The position numbers were made by a program, and so were the translations under genes. From the NCBI RefSeq assembly GCF_000379765.1, contig NZ_KB903442.1, positions 1 to 64,000 on the forward strand: 64,000 nucleotides of DNA. Reading direction: 5' to 3'. This DNA is from Flexithrix dorotheae DSM 6795. Its GTDB lineage: Bacteria > Bacteroidota > Bacteroidia > Cytophagales > Flammeovirgaceae. A model generated the notes under the pieces. That model did no database searches, was not told the origin of the DNA, and was given only the letters and a program-made list of their open reading frames with translations. Below are positions 52,812 through 61,392 of this stretch, piece by piece; the stretch's first letter is position 1; each line of letters begins with the position of its first letter.

Positions 52812-54722
52812 TTACTTTTTTAAAGTCTCAATTTCAATAAAACCTTTCTCAACCAAAGGAATATATCCTAATAATCCTCCCCAGGCATAAAAGGGGTCAC
52901 TGTTCCGCATGTCATCCCCTTCTCCATTTTCTGCATTGTAATTTTCATGAATGTGGCCTTCTTCCATCCATTCCTGCATCAATAATTTGGTAGATTTTTC
53001 AGCCATGGTTTTTCTGGCTTCCGGCAAATCATAATTTCTTAATCCCATATAAACCAGGTAATTCATCGGTGCCCAAATTCTTCCTCTCCAATAGCTGTTA
53101 TCGGGGTAAGCAGAATCATTTCTGGAAATAGAAGGGATCATATAATCGCCATAAAATTCTTTGGGATTCATCAGATGTTCGTTTACCATTCTTTCCGCTT
53201 GTTGCTGATTGGGCACTGCCGCCAATAATGGATAAAAGTGTGTGGGTGATAAATGATTTGTAAACTTCCCGGTTACCAGATCTTTATCCCGGTAAATGCC
53301 CAAATTTTCATCCCACAGCTCATTTAACTTTTTGGCATATTTTTCTGCTCTTTCCAGTAATTCCCTTTCCTCATTTCCTTTCCCTAATTCCCTTGAAATA
53401 GCCGCCAGGTATTTGCAATCGGCAATATACATTCCCATTAAGCCTACAGAAGCCAATTCCAGCATATGGGTTTCTTCATTAAAAACGGCTTCATCGAACA
53501 TAGGGGAATTGTCCAGGCCGGATTCCCATTTGGCAGCCTGCAATGTATTAGCTTCCATTCCTTCTGGATGAGGATGTGAACCCCATGACAAATATCCCTG
53601 ATTATCCCGGTTCTTGGCCCACCATCTGTTCCAGGTCAAAAGCTCATCATAAACTTCTTCCAAAAACCATTTTTCCTGGTATTGGTCATAAATCATTTTT
53701 ACCGTCATAGCACCCACAGGTGGCTGAGATCGGTCATTGGATTTTTTATAAGTCGCAGCCACATTGGGAATAAAACCACCATCGGTAATGCTTTTGGTGA
53801 TGGCGAATACATTGTTGTAAGCGAGTGCCTTGTTTTCAATAGCTGCTACCAGGGCGATAAAATAAGTATCCCAATCGAAAATGATGTAACCTCCCCAGGC
53901 TTCATTCCAAATTCGGCTGACAGAAGAAATCCCACGGTCATTAAAAGCATCATAAAACTGATTCCAGGCCACCAGAGATTGAATACCTTCATAAACAGGG
54001 GCTAAATCTCCATATTTCTGAGCATTTGATTTTAAGTTATTTTTCTGATTTTTCACAATCTCCTGTACCTCCTGAAGGGTTCTTTTCTTGCCGGTAAAAA
54101 TCGCAACCTGCCTGTCAGAATCGAAGGTGAAATAAGGTGTAGAAATAGGTAAAGGCATACTCGTCTGTTGGCCTATAGCCTGAATAAGGTATTTGCTATT
54201 CGCAGTTTCAGCCTTTATACCTTCGCTATCCAGCATTAAACTTCCGGGTTTGTTCCATAAAAATCCTGTTTCCAATACTAAAATATGCACATTTTCCTGA
54301 GTAGAATCCGGAGTATAAAGCAACACAAAATCCTCTCCATCAGTAGCAGACTCAATATTTGCTTTTGTTCCTTCCCATTCCAAATGAAGGGCTGAATAAC
54401 TGCCATCATAAGCATGTTCCTTTGGTTTAATTTTCTCCTTAAAATTATATTTAGGGCTGGCCACATAAGTTTCATCCAACCAGTAAGGTCCTTTACCTTT
54501 TTTCCTCATTTTAAACTGGAGGTTTAATCCATCTGGCATGTGTACATAAGACAATACACTGGGATTGTTCCAATTATTCCAGCCCGAAAGAATAGAGGTT
54601 TTTATATGGCTAACCGGATTTGAAGCGGTTGCTGATTCAGCTGGTTTTTCAGTATTTGGTTCATTACATGAAAACAATGTAAAAACCATCAATAAAATAA
54701 AGTTTAATAATCTGATATTCAT
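52812..54722 (-). CDS. MGH1/GH63-like glycoside hydrolase lipoprotein
   Basis: 636 residues from ATG at 54722. Lipobox at about Cys19 (MVFTLFSCNEPN). An N-terminal beta domain (to about 210) is followed by an (alpha/alpha)6 barrel of the GH63/GH37/mannosylglycerate-hydrolase type: YIIFDWDTYFIALVAAIE with Asp as likely general acid, TDGGFIPNV, WNRWWAKNRD, YWRGRIWAPMNYLV and DPFYAWGGLLGYI. It probably trims alpha-linked sugars from oligosaccharides at the surface or in the periplasm. The substrate is not predictable by eye. It heads downstream of the acetylesterase and sulfatases on the minus strand, so it is the last gene of that block. Confidence 0.82.
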   Translation of the reverse strand: MNIRLLNFILLMVFTLFSCNEPNTEKPAESATASNPVSHIKTSILSGWNNWNNPSVLSYVHMPDGLNLQFKMRKKGKGPYWLDETYVASPKYNFKEKIKPKEHAYDGSYSALHLEWEGTKANIESATDGEDFVLLYTPDSTQENVHILVLETGFLWNKPGSLMLDSEGIKAETANSKYLIQAIGQQTSMPLPISTPYFTFDSDRQVAIFTGKKRTLQEVQEIVKNQKNNLKSNAQKYGDLAPVYEGIQSLVAWNQFYDAFNDRGISSVSRIWNEAWGGYIIFDWDTYFIALVAAIENKALAYNNVFAITKSITDGGFIPNVAATYKKSNDRSQPPVGAMTVKMIYDQYQEKWFLEEVYDELLTWNRWWAKNRDNQGYLSWGSHPHPEGMEANTLQAAKWESGLDNSPMFDEAVFNEETHMLELASVGLMGMYIADCKYLAAISRELGKGNEERELLERAEKYAKKLNELWDENLGIYRDKDLVTGKFTNHLSPTHFYPLLAAVPNQQQAERMVNEHLMNPKEFYGDYMIPSISRNDSAYPDNSYWRGRIWAPMNYLVYMGLRNYDLPEARKTMAEKSTKLLMQEWMEEGHIHENYNAENGEGDDMRNSDPFYAWGGLLGYIPLVEKGFIEIETLKK

Positions 54723-54798
54723 TATAGTAAATAGTTATTGTGGAAGGGCTTTTTTCCACCCTTCATTATAAATTTTTGCTCTACTGATAAAGTTGCGG

Positions 54799-56751
54799 TT
54801 ATTTTCTTCCGTAAGTCACCCCTCTTAAATCATCAGTCCGGAAAGGAACTGCGGGTAAACCCTCCTCATTATAAAGGTTACAGACAGGATTAGAAGCCCA
54901 GGCATACCGTACCATTTTTGGATTTTCGATATTTTCATTAAATACTTCTACTGTATTTTTATCGATTATGGAAGCCTTTGCCCATACAAATTTTCCATCA
55001 TCTCCGGCAATGGCAAAACCTTTTAATTCTGCATCTCCATTTGTGGTTAATCCCGCACCTACATTATCGAACTTAATTGCTATTTTTCCCTCCTTAATTT
55101 GGTAATGCTTAAAAGTTGGTCCTGCAAACACAATGTCCTTATGGTAGGCAATTTTTTCGGCTGCTAGTGCCAACCGTTTTCCCACCTCTTGCTTGTTTTT
55201 GGGGTGTATATCATTGGCATCACCTATGTCTATGGCTACTGCCATTCCAGTATTCGGAAGGCTAAGTGCTTTACTTTGAGCTTCTCTTAATTCGGCTGTT
55301 TTATCGCTTACTGGAGCTATAGGTTGACTTTTATGATTAGCAAGCTGAACAAATAGAAATGGGAAATTTCCTTGCTTCCAGTGGATTCGCCAGTCATTGA
55401 TTAATAGCGGGAAAATCTCTCTATATTGATAAGCCCTGCTGACATTGCTTTCACCCTGGTACCAGATAACCCCTTTTATCCCATAAGGAATAACCGGGGC
55501 AACCATACCATTGAACAATGCCCCGGGTAAATACTGATAAACTGTGGAAAAAGGCTTTGACTCATGTTCCAGCGAAGGGTTGTATTTCCACTTTCCTTCA
55601 AGGTTTAAAATCACCTTTTTATCCTGAACCATTTGCAAAGGTCTGGCATAAATACCTCCACCACCAATGCGCATATGTTTTATCCGAATAGCAATTACAT
55701 TATCTCCTTCCTTAAGCAAAGCAGCCGGGATAAGATAATCCCTTTGTTTGTGTGTATAATTGCCCTCTCCAATGGGTTTGCCATTTACGTAGGTTTTATC
55801 TGTTTGTTCTATTTTACCTAAAGTAAGTGCAATGTCTTTTTGTGCTTGCTCTTTTGTCAAATGAAAATGTTTGCGCATCCATGCAATTCCGTGAAATCCC
55901 TTAATTTCTGTATTATGAAAATGGATAGGCACCACCATTTCCAGCCAGTCAGCATCATTGTATTTTAAGGTGGCATAAGTATTCTTGTCTTCCTCAAGCA
56001 CTTTTGCAATGATTTCTTTTAGGCTTTTGTAATGCATATCCTGTTCCAGGTACTTTTGCATAAAATCATCCTGCGAATGCTTAATGCTTTCAATTTCTTC
56101 TTTAAAATCAGGATGATTGCCCATAATTTCCAGGCTTGTCCAGGGTTCAGAGGGTGTTCCTCCCCAGGCACTTTTAATGATCCCTACAGGTACATTTTCC
56201 AACTTATGAATTTCCCTTCCGAAAAAATAAGCGACTGCTGAAAACTCAGGAATGGTGTTAGCATGGCATTCAAGCCATTTTCCATCAACATCTGCTTTAG
56301 GTGTTTTACTAACTACATTTGGCACAGTATAAATGCGTATGGCAGGAAAGTTAGCATTGGCAATTTCAACTTCGGCATTATCGGCTTTTTTTACCTGAAA
56401 ATTCATGTTCGATTGCCCTGAAGCAAACCACACTTCCCCTATCAATACATTGCTAAATTCGATAGATTGACCATCGCTTTTTATCTCTAATTTTAATGGT
56501 TGCTCGGTTGCTGGTTGAGGGGGCAACCAAACCATCCTCTTTCCTTCATTATTTGTAATGGTAGGGAAACTTTCTCCTTTAAGTTTTACTTCCACTAAAT
56601 TCCCGGCATTCGCCCATCCCCAAACAGGTATTTTCTGCTCTCTTTGTAATATCATGTTATCAGAAAACATTCCTGAAACTTTCAGTTGTGCATTAGCCGA
56701 TAACTGGATAATTAGAAGTAAGCCTGCAAAAAATATATTTTTTATCATCAT
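54799..56751 (-). CDS. Sialate-O-acetylesterase-type (SASA) carbohydrate esterase
   Basis: 650 residues from ATG at 56751. Signal peptide about 1-22 (LLLIIQLSANAQ). SGNH-type esterase: block I FASGQSNMNFQV with nucleophile Ser114, block GVIWYQGESNVSRAY, and DANDIHPKNKQEVGKRLA supplying Asp and His near residues 480-490. An inserted beta-sandwich (about 260-370) is usual in the family. Such enzymes remove O-acetyl groups from sialic acid or from plant and algal polysaccharides; here a glycan de-acetylation role is inferred from its place between the sulfatases and the glycosidase. Confidence 0.88.
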   Translation of the reverse strand: MMIKNIFFAGLLLIIQLSANAQLKVSGMFSDNMILQREQKIPVWGWANAGNLVEVKLKGESFPTITNNEGKRMVWLPPQPATEQPLKLEIKSDGQSIEFSNVLIGEVWFASGQSNMNFQVKKADNAEVEIANANFPAIRIYTVPNVVSKTPKADVDGKWLECHANTIPEFSAVAYFFGREIHKLENVPVGIIKSAWGGTPSEPWTSLEIMGNHPDFKEEIESIKHSQDDFMQKYLEQDMHYKSLKEIIAKVLEEDKNTYATLKYNDADWLEMVVPIHFHNTEIKGFHGIAWMRKHFHLTKEQAQKDIALTLGKIEQTDKTYVNGKPIGEGNYTHKQRDYLIPAALLKEGDNVIAIRIKHMRIGGGGIYARPLQMVQDKKVILNLEGKWKYNPSLEHESKPFSTVYQYLPGALFNGMVAPVIPYGIKGVIWYQGESNVSRAYQYREIFPLLINDWRIHWKQGNFPFLFVQLANHKSQPIAPVSDKTAELREAQSKALSLPNTGMAVAIDIGDANDIHPKNKQEVGKRLALAAEKIAYHKDIVFAGPTFKHYQIKEGKIAIKFDNVGAGLTTNGDAELKGFAIAGDDGKFVWAKASIIDKNTVEVFNENIENPKMVRYAWASNPVCNLYNEEGLPAVPFRTDDLRGVTYGRK

Positions 56752-56781
56752 AGTTTTTTAATGCTATAGCAACTACCTCGT

Positions 56782-58194
56782 TTAATTTTCTTGATATACC
56801 CCACATGGCCGCATATCATTTTTAATTTCGGCAAAAAAGCTTTCCCCCTGGGTTTTAATTTTCTCTACTACATCGGGGTATTCATCTACAAGATTTTTAC
56901 TTTCCGATATATCATTTTCCAAATCGTAGAGTTGCCAATCAACCGGTCCGAAATCGGGTATGTACTTACCATTTTCATCTTTTTTTGTTCCCAGGCTATT
57001 GTGTGGAAATATAAGTTTCCATTTGCCATGGCGAACCGCAAATAGCTGATCCCAAAGGAAATAATAGTAATATTCGTGAAGTGCTGTAGAATTCCCTTTA
57101 CCCGTTATAGTTGGCATAAAATCTTTTCCGTCTATTTCTTTTTCTGGTAATTTTGCCCCTGTCAGATTTGCTATTGTCGGTAAAAAATCAATGCTTGAAA
57201 CAACCTCATGGTTTGCTATTCCGGCAGGAATTTGTTTGGGGAATTTCATGATACAAGGCACCCGGTACCCGCCTTCGTAAACAGTCATTTTCCCATCTCT
57301 TAGTGGTTCAGCCAAACCTGCGTGTTCATAGCCCCTTACTAACCATGGCCCATTATCTGAGGTGAAAATTACGAGTGTATTATCTTCAATTCCTTCTTCT
57401 TTAAGCGTGTTCATGATTTCACCAACCGACCAATCAATTTCCTCAATTACATCACCATATAAACCCCGGTCGGTTTTTCCTTTAAACTTATCAGAGACAA
57501 ATAGAGGAAGATGTGGCATAGAATGGGCTAAATACAGGAAAAACGGTTTGTCTTCTTGTGCTTTAATAAATGCTTTAGCCTTTTCTGTATATTGTGTGGT
57601 TAATTGACTTTGATCTCCGCCTACATGTGCAATCACCTTTTTATTTTCCATTAAAGGAAGTGGTGGGTATTCAGGTTTGTTCTGAGGCCGCATATCATTG
57701 GAATAGGGCAAACCAAAATAATAATCAAACCCCTGGTTCCAGGGCATAAACGGGTCTTTATGCCCCAAATGCCATTTGCCAATACAAGCTGTGGCATAAT
57801 TTTGTGCTTTCAATAATTCGGCAATGGTTTCCTCCTGTGGGTTCAATCCAAGGTTGGATTTATTCTTCGCTTTTTCAGGACCCTCGGGAAAAAACACGGT
57901 TGTCACCCCAATTCGAGTAGGATAACAGCCGGTTAAAAGTGCTGCTCGTGAAGGCGTACAGACTGAAGAAGCTACATAGAAATTGGTAAGTTTTGCCCCC
58001 TCATTGGCCATCTTATCTAAATTCGGAGTTTCAAACTTTTCAGCCCCAAAACAACCCACATCGGCATAGCCTTGGTCATCTGTGAAAATGATGATAACGT
58101 TTGGTTTCTTCGTTTCCTTATCCTTTATAGGCTTTGTGCAATTTGTAAGAAATGGCAGTAGGAGAGAAAAAGTAATGATTAATGAATTGTGCAA
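56782..58194 (-). CDS. S1-family sulfatase (lipoprotein)
   Basis: 470 residues. The start is taken as TTG at 58194, because no ATG occurs in frame before a stop. Lipobox Cys19 (LLLPFLTNCTK). Alkaline-phosphatase-like fold: metal-binding IIIFTDDQGYADVG, the sulfatase signature SSVCTPSRAALLTG with Cys79 to be converted to formylglycine, GKWHLGH, and FTSDNGPW. It removes sulfate esters from a glycan. The maturase (anSME) is not in the window. First-to-last order on this strand puts it after two other sulfatases and before the acetylesterase, 30 bp upstream of it. Confidence 0.92.
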   Translation of the reverse strand: MHNSLIITFSLLLPFLTNCTKPIKDKETKKPNVIIIFTDDQGYADVGCFGAEKFETPNLDKMANEGAKLTNFYVASSVCTPSRAALLTGCYPTRIGVTTVFFPEGPEKAKNKSNLGLNPQEETIAELLKAQNYATACIGKWHLGHKDPFMPWNQGFDYYFGLPYSNDMRPQNKPEYPPLPLMENKKVIAHVGGDQSQLTTQYTEKAKAFIKAQEDKPFFLYLAHSMPHLPLFVSDKFKGKTDRGLYGDVIEEIDWSVGEIMNTLKEEGIEDNTLVIFTSDNGPWLVRGYEHAGLAEPLRDGKMTVYEGGYRVPCIMKFPKQIPAGIANHEVVSSIDFLPTIANLTGAKLPEKEIDGKDFMPTITGKGNSTALHEYYYYFLWDQLFAVRHGKWKLIFPHNSLGTKKDENGKYIPDFGPVDWQLYDLENDISESKNLVDEYPDVVEKIKTQGESFFAEIKNDMRPCGVYQEN

Positions 58195-58314
58195 TTTTTT
58201 GAAAATTCTATAAACTGGTCTTAATCATGATTTAAATATATAATTGCTTGCTCACCAATAGGGAGGGAAATAATTTCCTCCTTTTGATGGGCCATTTTAT
58301 ATTGAATAATAAAA

Positions 58315-59742
58315 TCATTCAGGCAGGGCTTTTTCCCAACCCTTATTTTTAATTATTTGCAATTGTTGAACAATTTCGGGATTTGCTTCGGCTATGTTAT
58401 TTAGGTTCAGCGGGTCTTTTACTCTATCGAATAGTTCTACACTGTCCCCGGCAAAATCAATGAAAGTATAAGCTTTGGTTTTTATCCCTACTATATCTTT
58501 TGCATAAGCTCGATGAACGAATGCCGCTTTTTTCCATGCTTTTTTGGGCTCAAAAAGTAGCTGTTTAAAACTCAACCCTTCAAGACTTTGTGTGGGATTT
58601 GGCAGACCACACAAATCTATCAGTGTTGGGTAAATATCCACTAATTCTACCAGTCCATTAACTTCTACATCTTTTACCGAATGGTTGGGCAAGCTGACTA
58701 ATAGTGGCACTTGGGTTTCATCATCATAATTATTTCCTTTACCCCAATGTCCGTGATTACCAAAACTATAACCATGGTCCATTGCGCCCACGATGATGAT
58801 ACTATTTTTATCCAGCCCAAGTGCTTTGATTTTACTTAACACACCACCGACTAGGCTGTCTACTTCCGTAATTTCCCCGTAATATTTTTTTTGAAGATTT
58901 TTAATACCTTCCACATCATAAGTTTGTTTTTTATAAACCGGATGTTTGTTTTCCGCAGAAAATTGATCATTACTATAATGACTTTCTGCCGATGGGTTGG
59001 GTTTCCACGGGTCATGCGCCTGACTGTAACCAATAGCCAGAAAAAATGGCTTATCCTGATTTTTTACTTCTTCAATGGCTTTAAAAGGCAGCTCGTTTCC
59101 TTCAATACCATGAATGTCAAATTCCTTTGTGTAAGCTGAGTCCATTCCTCCGCAACGGTAATCGTGAATTTTTCCGGCAATTACTGTGTGATAACCATTA
59201 TCCTTAAAATGTCTTGGTAAAGAAACTGCATTGGGCAAAATCTTTTGCCAATCATCATCAATCTTCACAATACCACTGGTAGAAGGTCTGATTCCCGTTA
59301 ATACACTTGTCCGTGATGGCGTACAAAGGGCCACCTGACAATGTACGTCTTTAAAAAGAATAGCCTCTTTTGAGAATTTGTCGATTTCGGGAGTATAGGC
59401 AATCGTATCTCCATAACAGCCAAAAGAAGGCATCATATCTTCCATGCAAATGTAGATTACATTCGGTGGAGGCGCTTTTTCGGCTGTTTTTTCAGCGCAG
59501 GAAAGGGCTAGAACTGGAAGGAGAAAAAGGAGGGTTTTGCTGAAAAGTTTTGGCTCGTTAAAGTAAGCGAGACGCTTACTAGATTTGAAGGCACAAGGGA
59601 GATGCTTGCGCCATATACAAGAAGAAAACTGGCGCAAGGGTCTTGCCCGCAATGGAATTGTTGTGCCTTGTAAATCGTTAAAGCGTCTCGCTTTAGTTTT
59701 CGGAAAATATCCTTTTATATAATCTTTAATTATACTTTTCAT
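58315..59742 (-). CDS. S1-family sulfatase, iduronate-2-sulfatase-like, with repeat-encoded N-terminus
   Basis: 475 codons from ATG at 59742. The catalytic part is standard: VIYICMEDMMPSFGCYGD, CQVALCTPSRTSVLTG with Cys140 for formylglycine, GKIHDY, VGAMDHGYSFGNHG. A normal lipoprotein signal (LFSKTLLFLLPVLALSCAEK, lipobox Cys82) starts only at about residue 66. Residues 17-60 are encoded by a nested inverted repeat (59565-59693). The first 16 codons may belong to the original start, or to unrelated DNA. Export would need an internal start, but there is no ATG between the repeat and the signal. The gene may thus be inactivated or misexported. Substrate by analogy: 2-O-sulfated uronic acid. 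Confidence 0.85.
   Translation of the reverse strand: MKSIIKDYIKGYFPKTKARRFNDLQGTTIPLRARPLRQFSSCIWRKHLPCAFKSSKRLAYFNEPKLFSKTLLFLLPVLALSCAEKTAEKAPPPNVIYICMEDMMPSFGCYGDTIAYTPEIDKFSKEAILFKDVHCQVALCTPSRTSVLTGIRPSTSGIVKIDDDWQKILPNAVSLPRHFKDNGYHTVIAGKIHDYRCGGMDSAYTKEFDIHGIEGNELPFKAIEEVKNQDKPFFLAIGYSQAHDPWKPNPSAESHYSNDQFSAENKHPVYKKQTYDVEGIKNLQKKYYGEITEVDSLVGGVLSKIKALGLDKNSIIIVGAMDHGYSFGNHGHWGKGNNYDDETQVPLLVSLPNHSVKDVEVNGLVELVDIYPTLIDLCGLPNPTQSLEGLSFKQLLFEPKKAWKKAAFVHRAYAKDIVGIKTKAYTFIDFAGDSVELFDRVKDPLNLNNIAEANPEIVQQLQIIKNKGWEKALPE
59565..59693. repeat. Nested 129-bp inverted repeat (REP/MITE-like) in sulfatase 5' end
   Basis: Three perfect arm pairs are nested: AAGCGAGACGCTT (59565-59577) with AAGCGTCTCGCTT (59681-59693), AAGGCACAA (59588-59596) with TTGTGCCTT (59661-59669), and CTTGCGCCA (59605-59613) with TGGCGCAAG (59630-59638). 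The GC content is far above the surroundings. The shape is that of an interspersed palindromic element. TCGTTAAAG occurs at the outer edge (near 59555) and again before the right arm (near 59675). It lies inside the predicted coding region. Confidence 0.75.
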
Positions 59743-59772
59743 AAAAATAGCTTTTAGCCTACAGCTTCCTCC

Positions 59773-61392
59773 TTAAAATTTAAAGGGAATAGCTTTATTG
59801 ACTTCTTCTTTGGACAGGACATTGTTTTTAGCTGCCCATTTTTCGTATTTATTAATTAGTTTTTGAAGCATAACAGCTGATTCTTCTGCCAAATCATTTG
59901 TTTCACTTCGGTCATCTTCCAGATTATATAATTCCCATGGTTGGTTATGATTTTTCACCAATTTCCACTTTCCTTCAATTAATCCGGCATTTCCCAGGTG
60001 CTCAAAAAACAAGGTTCTGTTTAAATCTTTTTTCTCCCCTTTCATTAAATCGACAAGACTGCTTCCCTCGTAAGGTTGAAGAGTTTTCCCTTTATAATTT
60101 TTAGGATATTTGGCATTGCCAATCTCCAATAATGTCGGCATGATATCCACAATATGAGTGGGTTCATGAATAATTTCTCCTTCCTGAAACTTTTTAGGAT
60201 AAAAGGCTATAAAAGGTGCAGCAATACCACCTTCATGAATATTTGATTTGAATTGCCGAAAAGGCGTATTACTCACATTTGCCCAGTTTTTTCCATAACC
60301 TGTAAATGATTTTGGACTTCCCGGTTCAGCATCCGCCTCAAATCTGGGATGAGCATATTTCCCAATTGCTAAATTCCCTGCGGAGCATCCTCCATTATCC
60401 GATAAAAACAGGATGAGGGTATTGTCTAATTGACTGGAAGTTTCAAGTGTTTGCAGTAACCTTCCTATGTTTTGATCGAGCCTGTCCACCATGGCGGCAT
60501 AAACTTCCATCAATTTGGCTTCATAATTTCTTCCAGTTTCACTTAAACTTTCCCAATCCCTATTCACTGGAAATTTTTCTGATAGTTGGTTAGTTGGTTT
60601 TATTAATCCCAACTTCTTCAATTTTTCAAACCTTCTTTCCCGAATTGCTTCCCAGCCCTCATTGTATTTCCCCTTGTATTTGGCAATGTCTTCAGGCAAA
60701 GCATGCATGGGCCAGTGAGGGGCGGTATAAGCCAGGTATAGGAAAAATGGTTTATCCTTTTTGTGATTTTTAATTTGTTGAAGGGCATTATCGGTGTATA
60801 AATCCGTAGTGTAGATCGTGCTGTCTCCAAAATCAATTTCCGTTGCATTATGCACTACTTTCAATTTATTCCCTGGAGGCCAGTTTTCATTTCTATAAGG
60901 TTTAAAATCGAAATAGCTCGATGCCCCATTGATAAAGGCAAAGCTTTCTTCAAAACCATAGTCTTTTGGCCAATGCCCATTTTCCTCCCCCACATGCCAT
61001 TTCCCAGACATAAAAGTAGAATAGCCTGCACTTTGGAGCGCATTAGCAAGTGTAATGGTATTATCTTTAAAGAAGCCCTGGTATTCGGGAATCGGAATAT
61101 GGGTATCTGTCATGCCACCAATTCCTGCCTGATGTGGATATAATCCGGTAAGCAAAGCAGCTCTGGAAGGACAGCAACGAGCATTATTATAAAACTGACT
61201 GAATTTCACTCCTGATGCTGCAAGCTTGTCCAGGTTTGGGGTTTGGACTTCAGACCCAAAACAACCAATATCAGAATAGCCCATATCATCCGCTAATATG
61301 AGGATGATATTGGGTTTTGATGCTTTTTGGCAAAAACTCTTTAAACTTAAAAACAAGCCCAATCCTATCAATAACAACCCTGCCTTTTTCAT
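59773..61392 (-). CDS. S1-family arylsulfatase
   Basis: 539 residues from ATG at 61392; a TTG at 61401 is in frame but the ATG overlaps the upstream stop as ATGA, suggesting translational coupling. Signal peptide about 1-21 (LLLIGLGLFLSLKSFCQK). Sulfatase core: LILADDMGYSDIGCFG, NARCCPSRAALLTG with Cys73 as the residue for formylglycine, GKWHVGE, FLSDNGGCSAGN and a C-terminal LYNLEDDRSETNDLA segment. It is typical of broad arylsulfatase-like members of Bacteroidota sulfatase clusters. Specificity is unknown. Confidence 0.92.
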   Translation of the reverse strand: MKKAGLLLIGLGLFLSLKSFCQKASKPNIILILADDMGYSDIGCFGSEVQTPNLDKLAASGVKFSQFYNNARCCPSRAALLTGLYPHQAGIGGMTDTHIPIPEYQGFFKDNTITLANALQSAGYSTFMSGKWHVGEENGHWPKDYGFEESFAFINGASSYFDFKPYRNENWPPGNKLKVVHNATEIDFGDSTIYTTDLYTDNALQQIKNHKKDKPFFLYLAYTAPHWPMHALPEDIAKYKGKYNEGWEAIRERRFEKLKKLGLIKPTNQLSEKFPVNRDWESLSETGRNYEAKLMEVYAAMVDRLDQNIGRLLQTLETSSQLDNTLILFLSDNGGCSAGNLAIGKYAHPRFEADAEPGSPKSFTGYGKNWANVSNTPFRQFKSNIHEGGIAAPFIAFYPKKFQEGEIIHEPTHIVDIMPTLLEIGNAKYPKNYKGKTLQPYEGSSLVDLMKGEKKDLNRTLFFEHLGNAGLIEGKWKLVKNHNQPWELYNLEDDRSETNDLAEESAVMLQKLINKYEKWAAKNNVLSKEEVNKAIPFKF

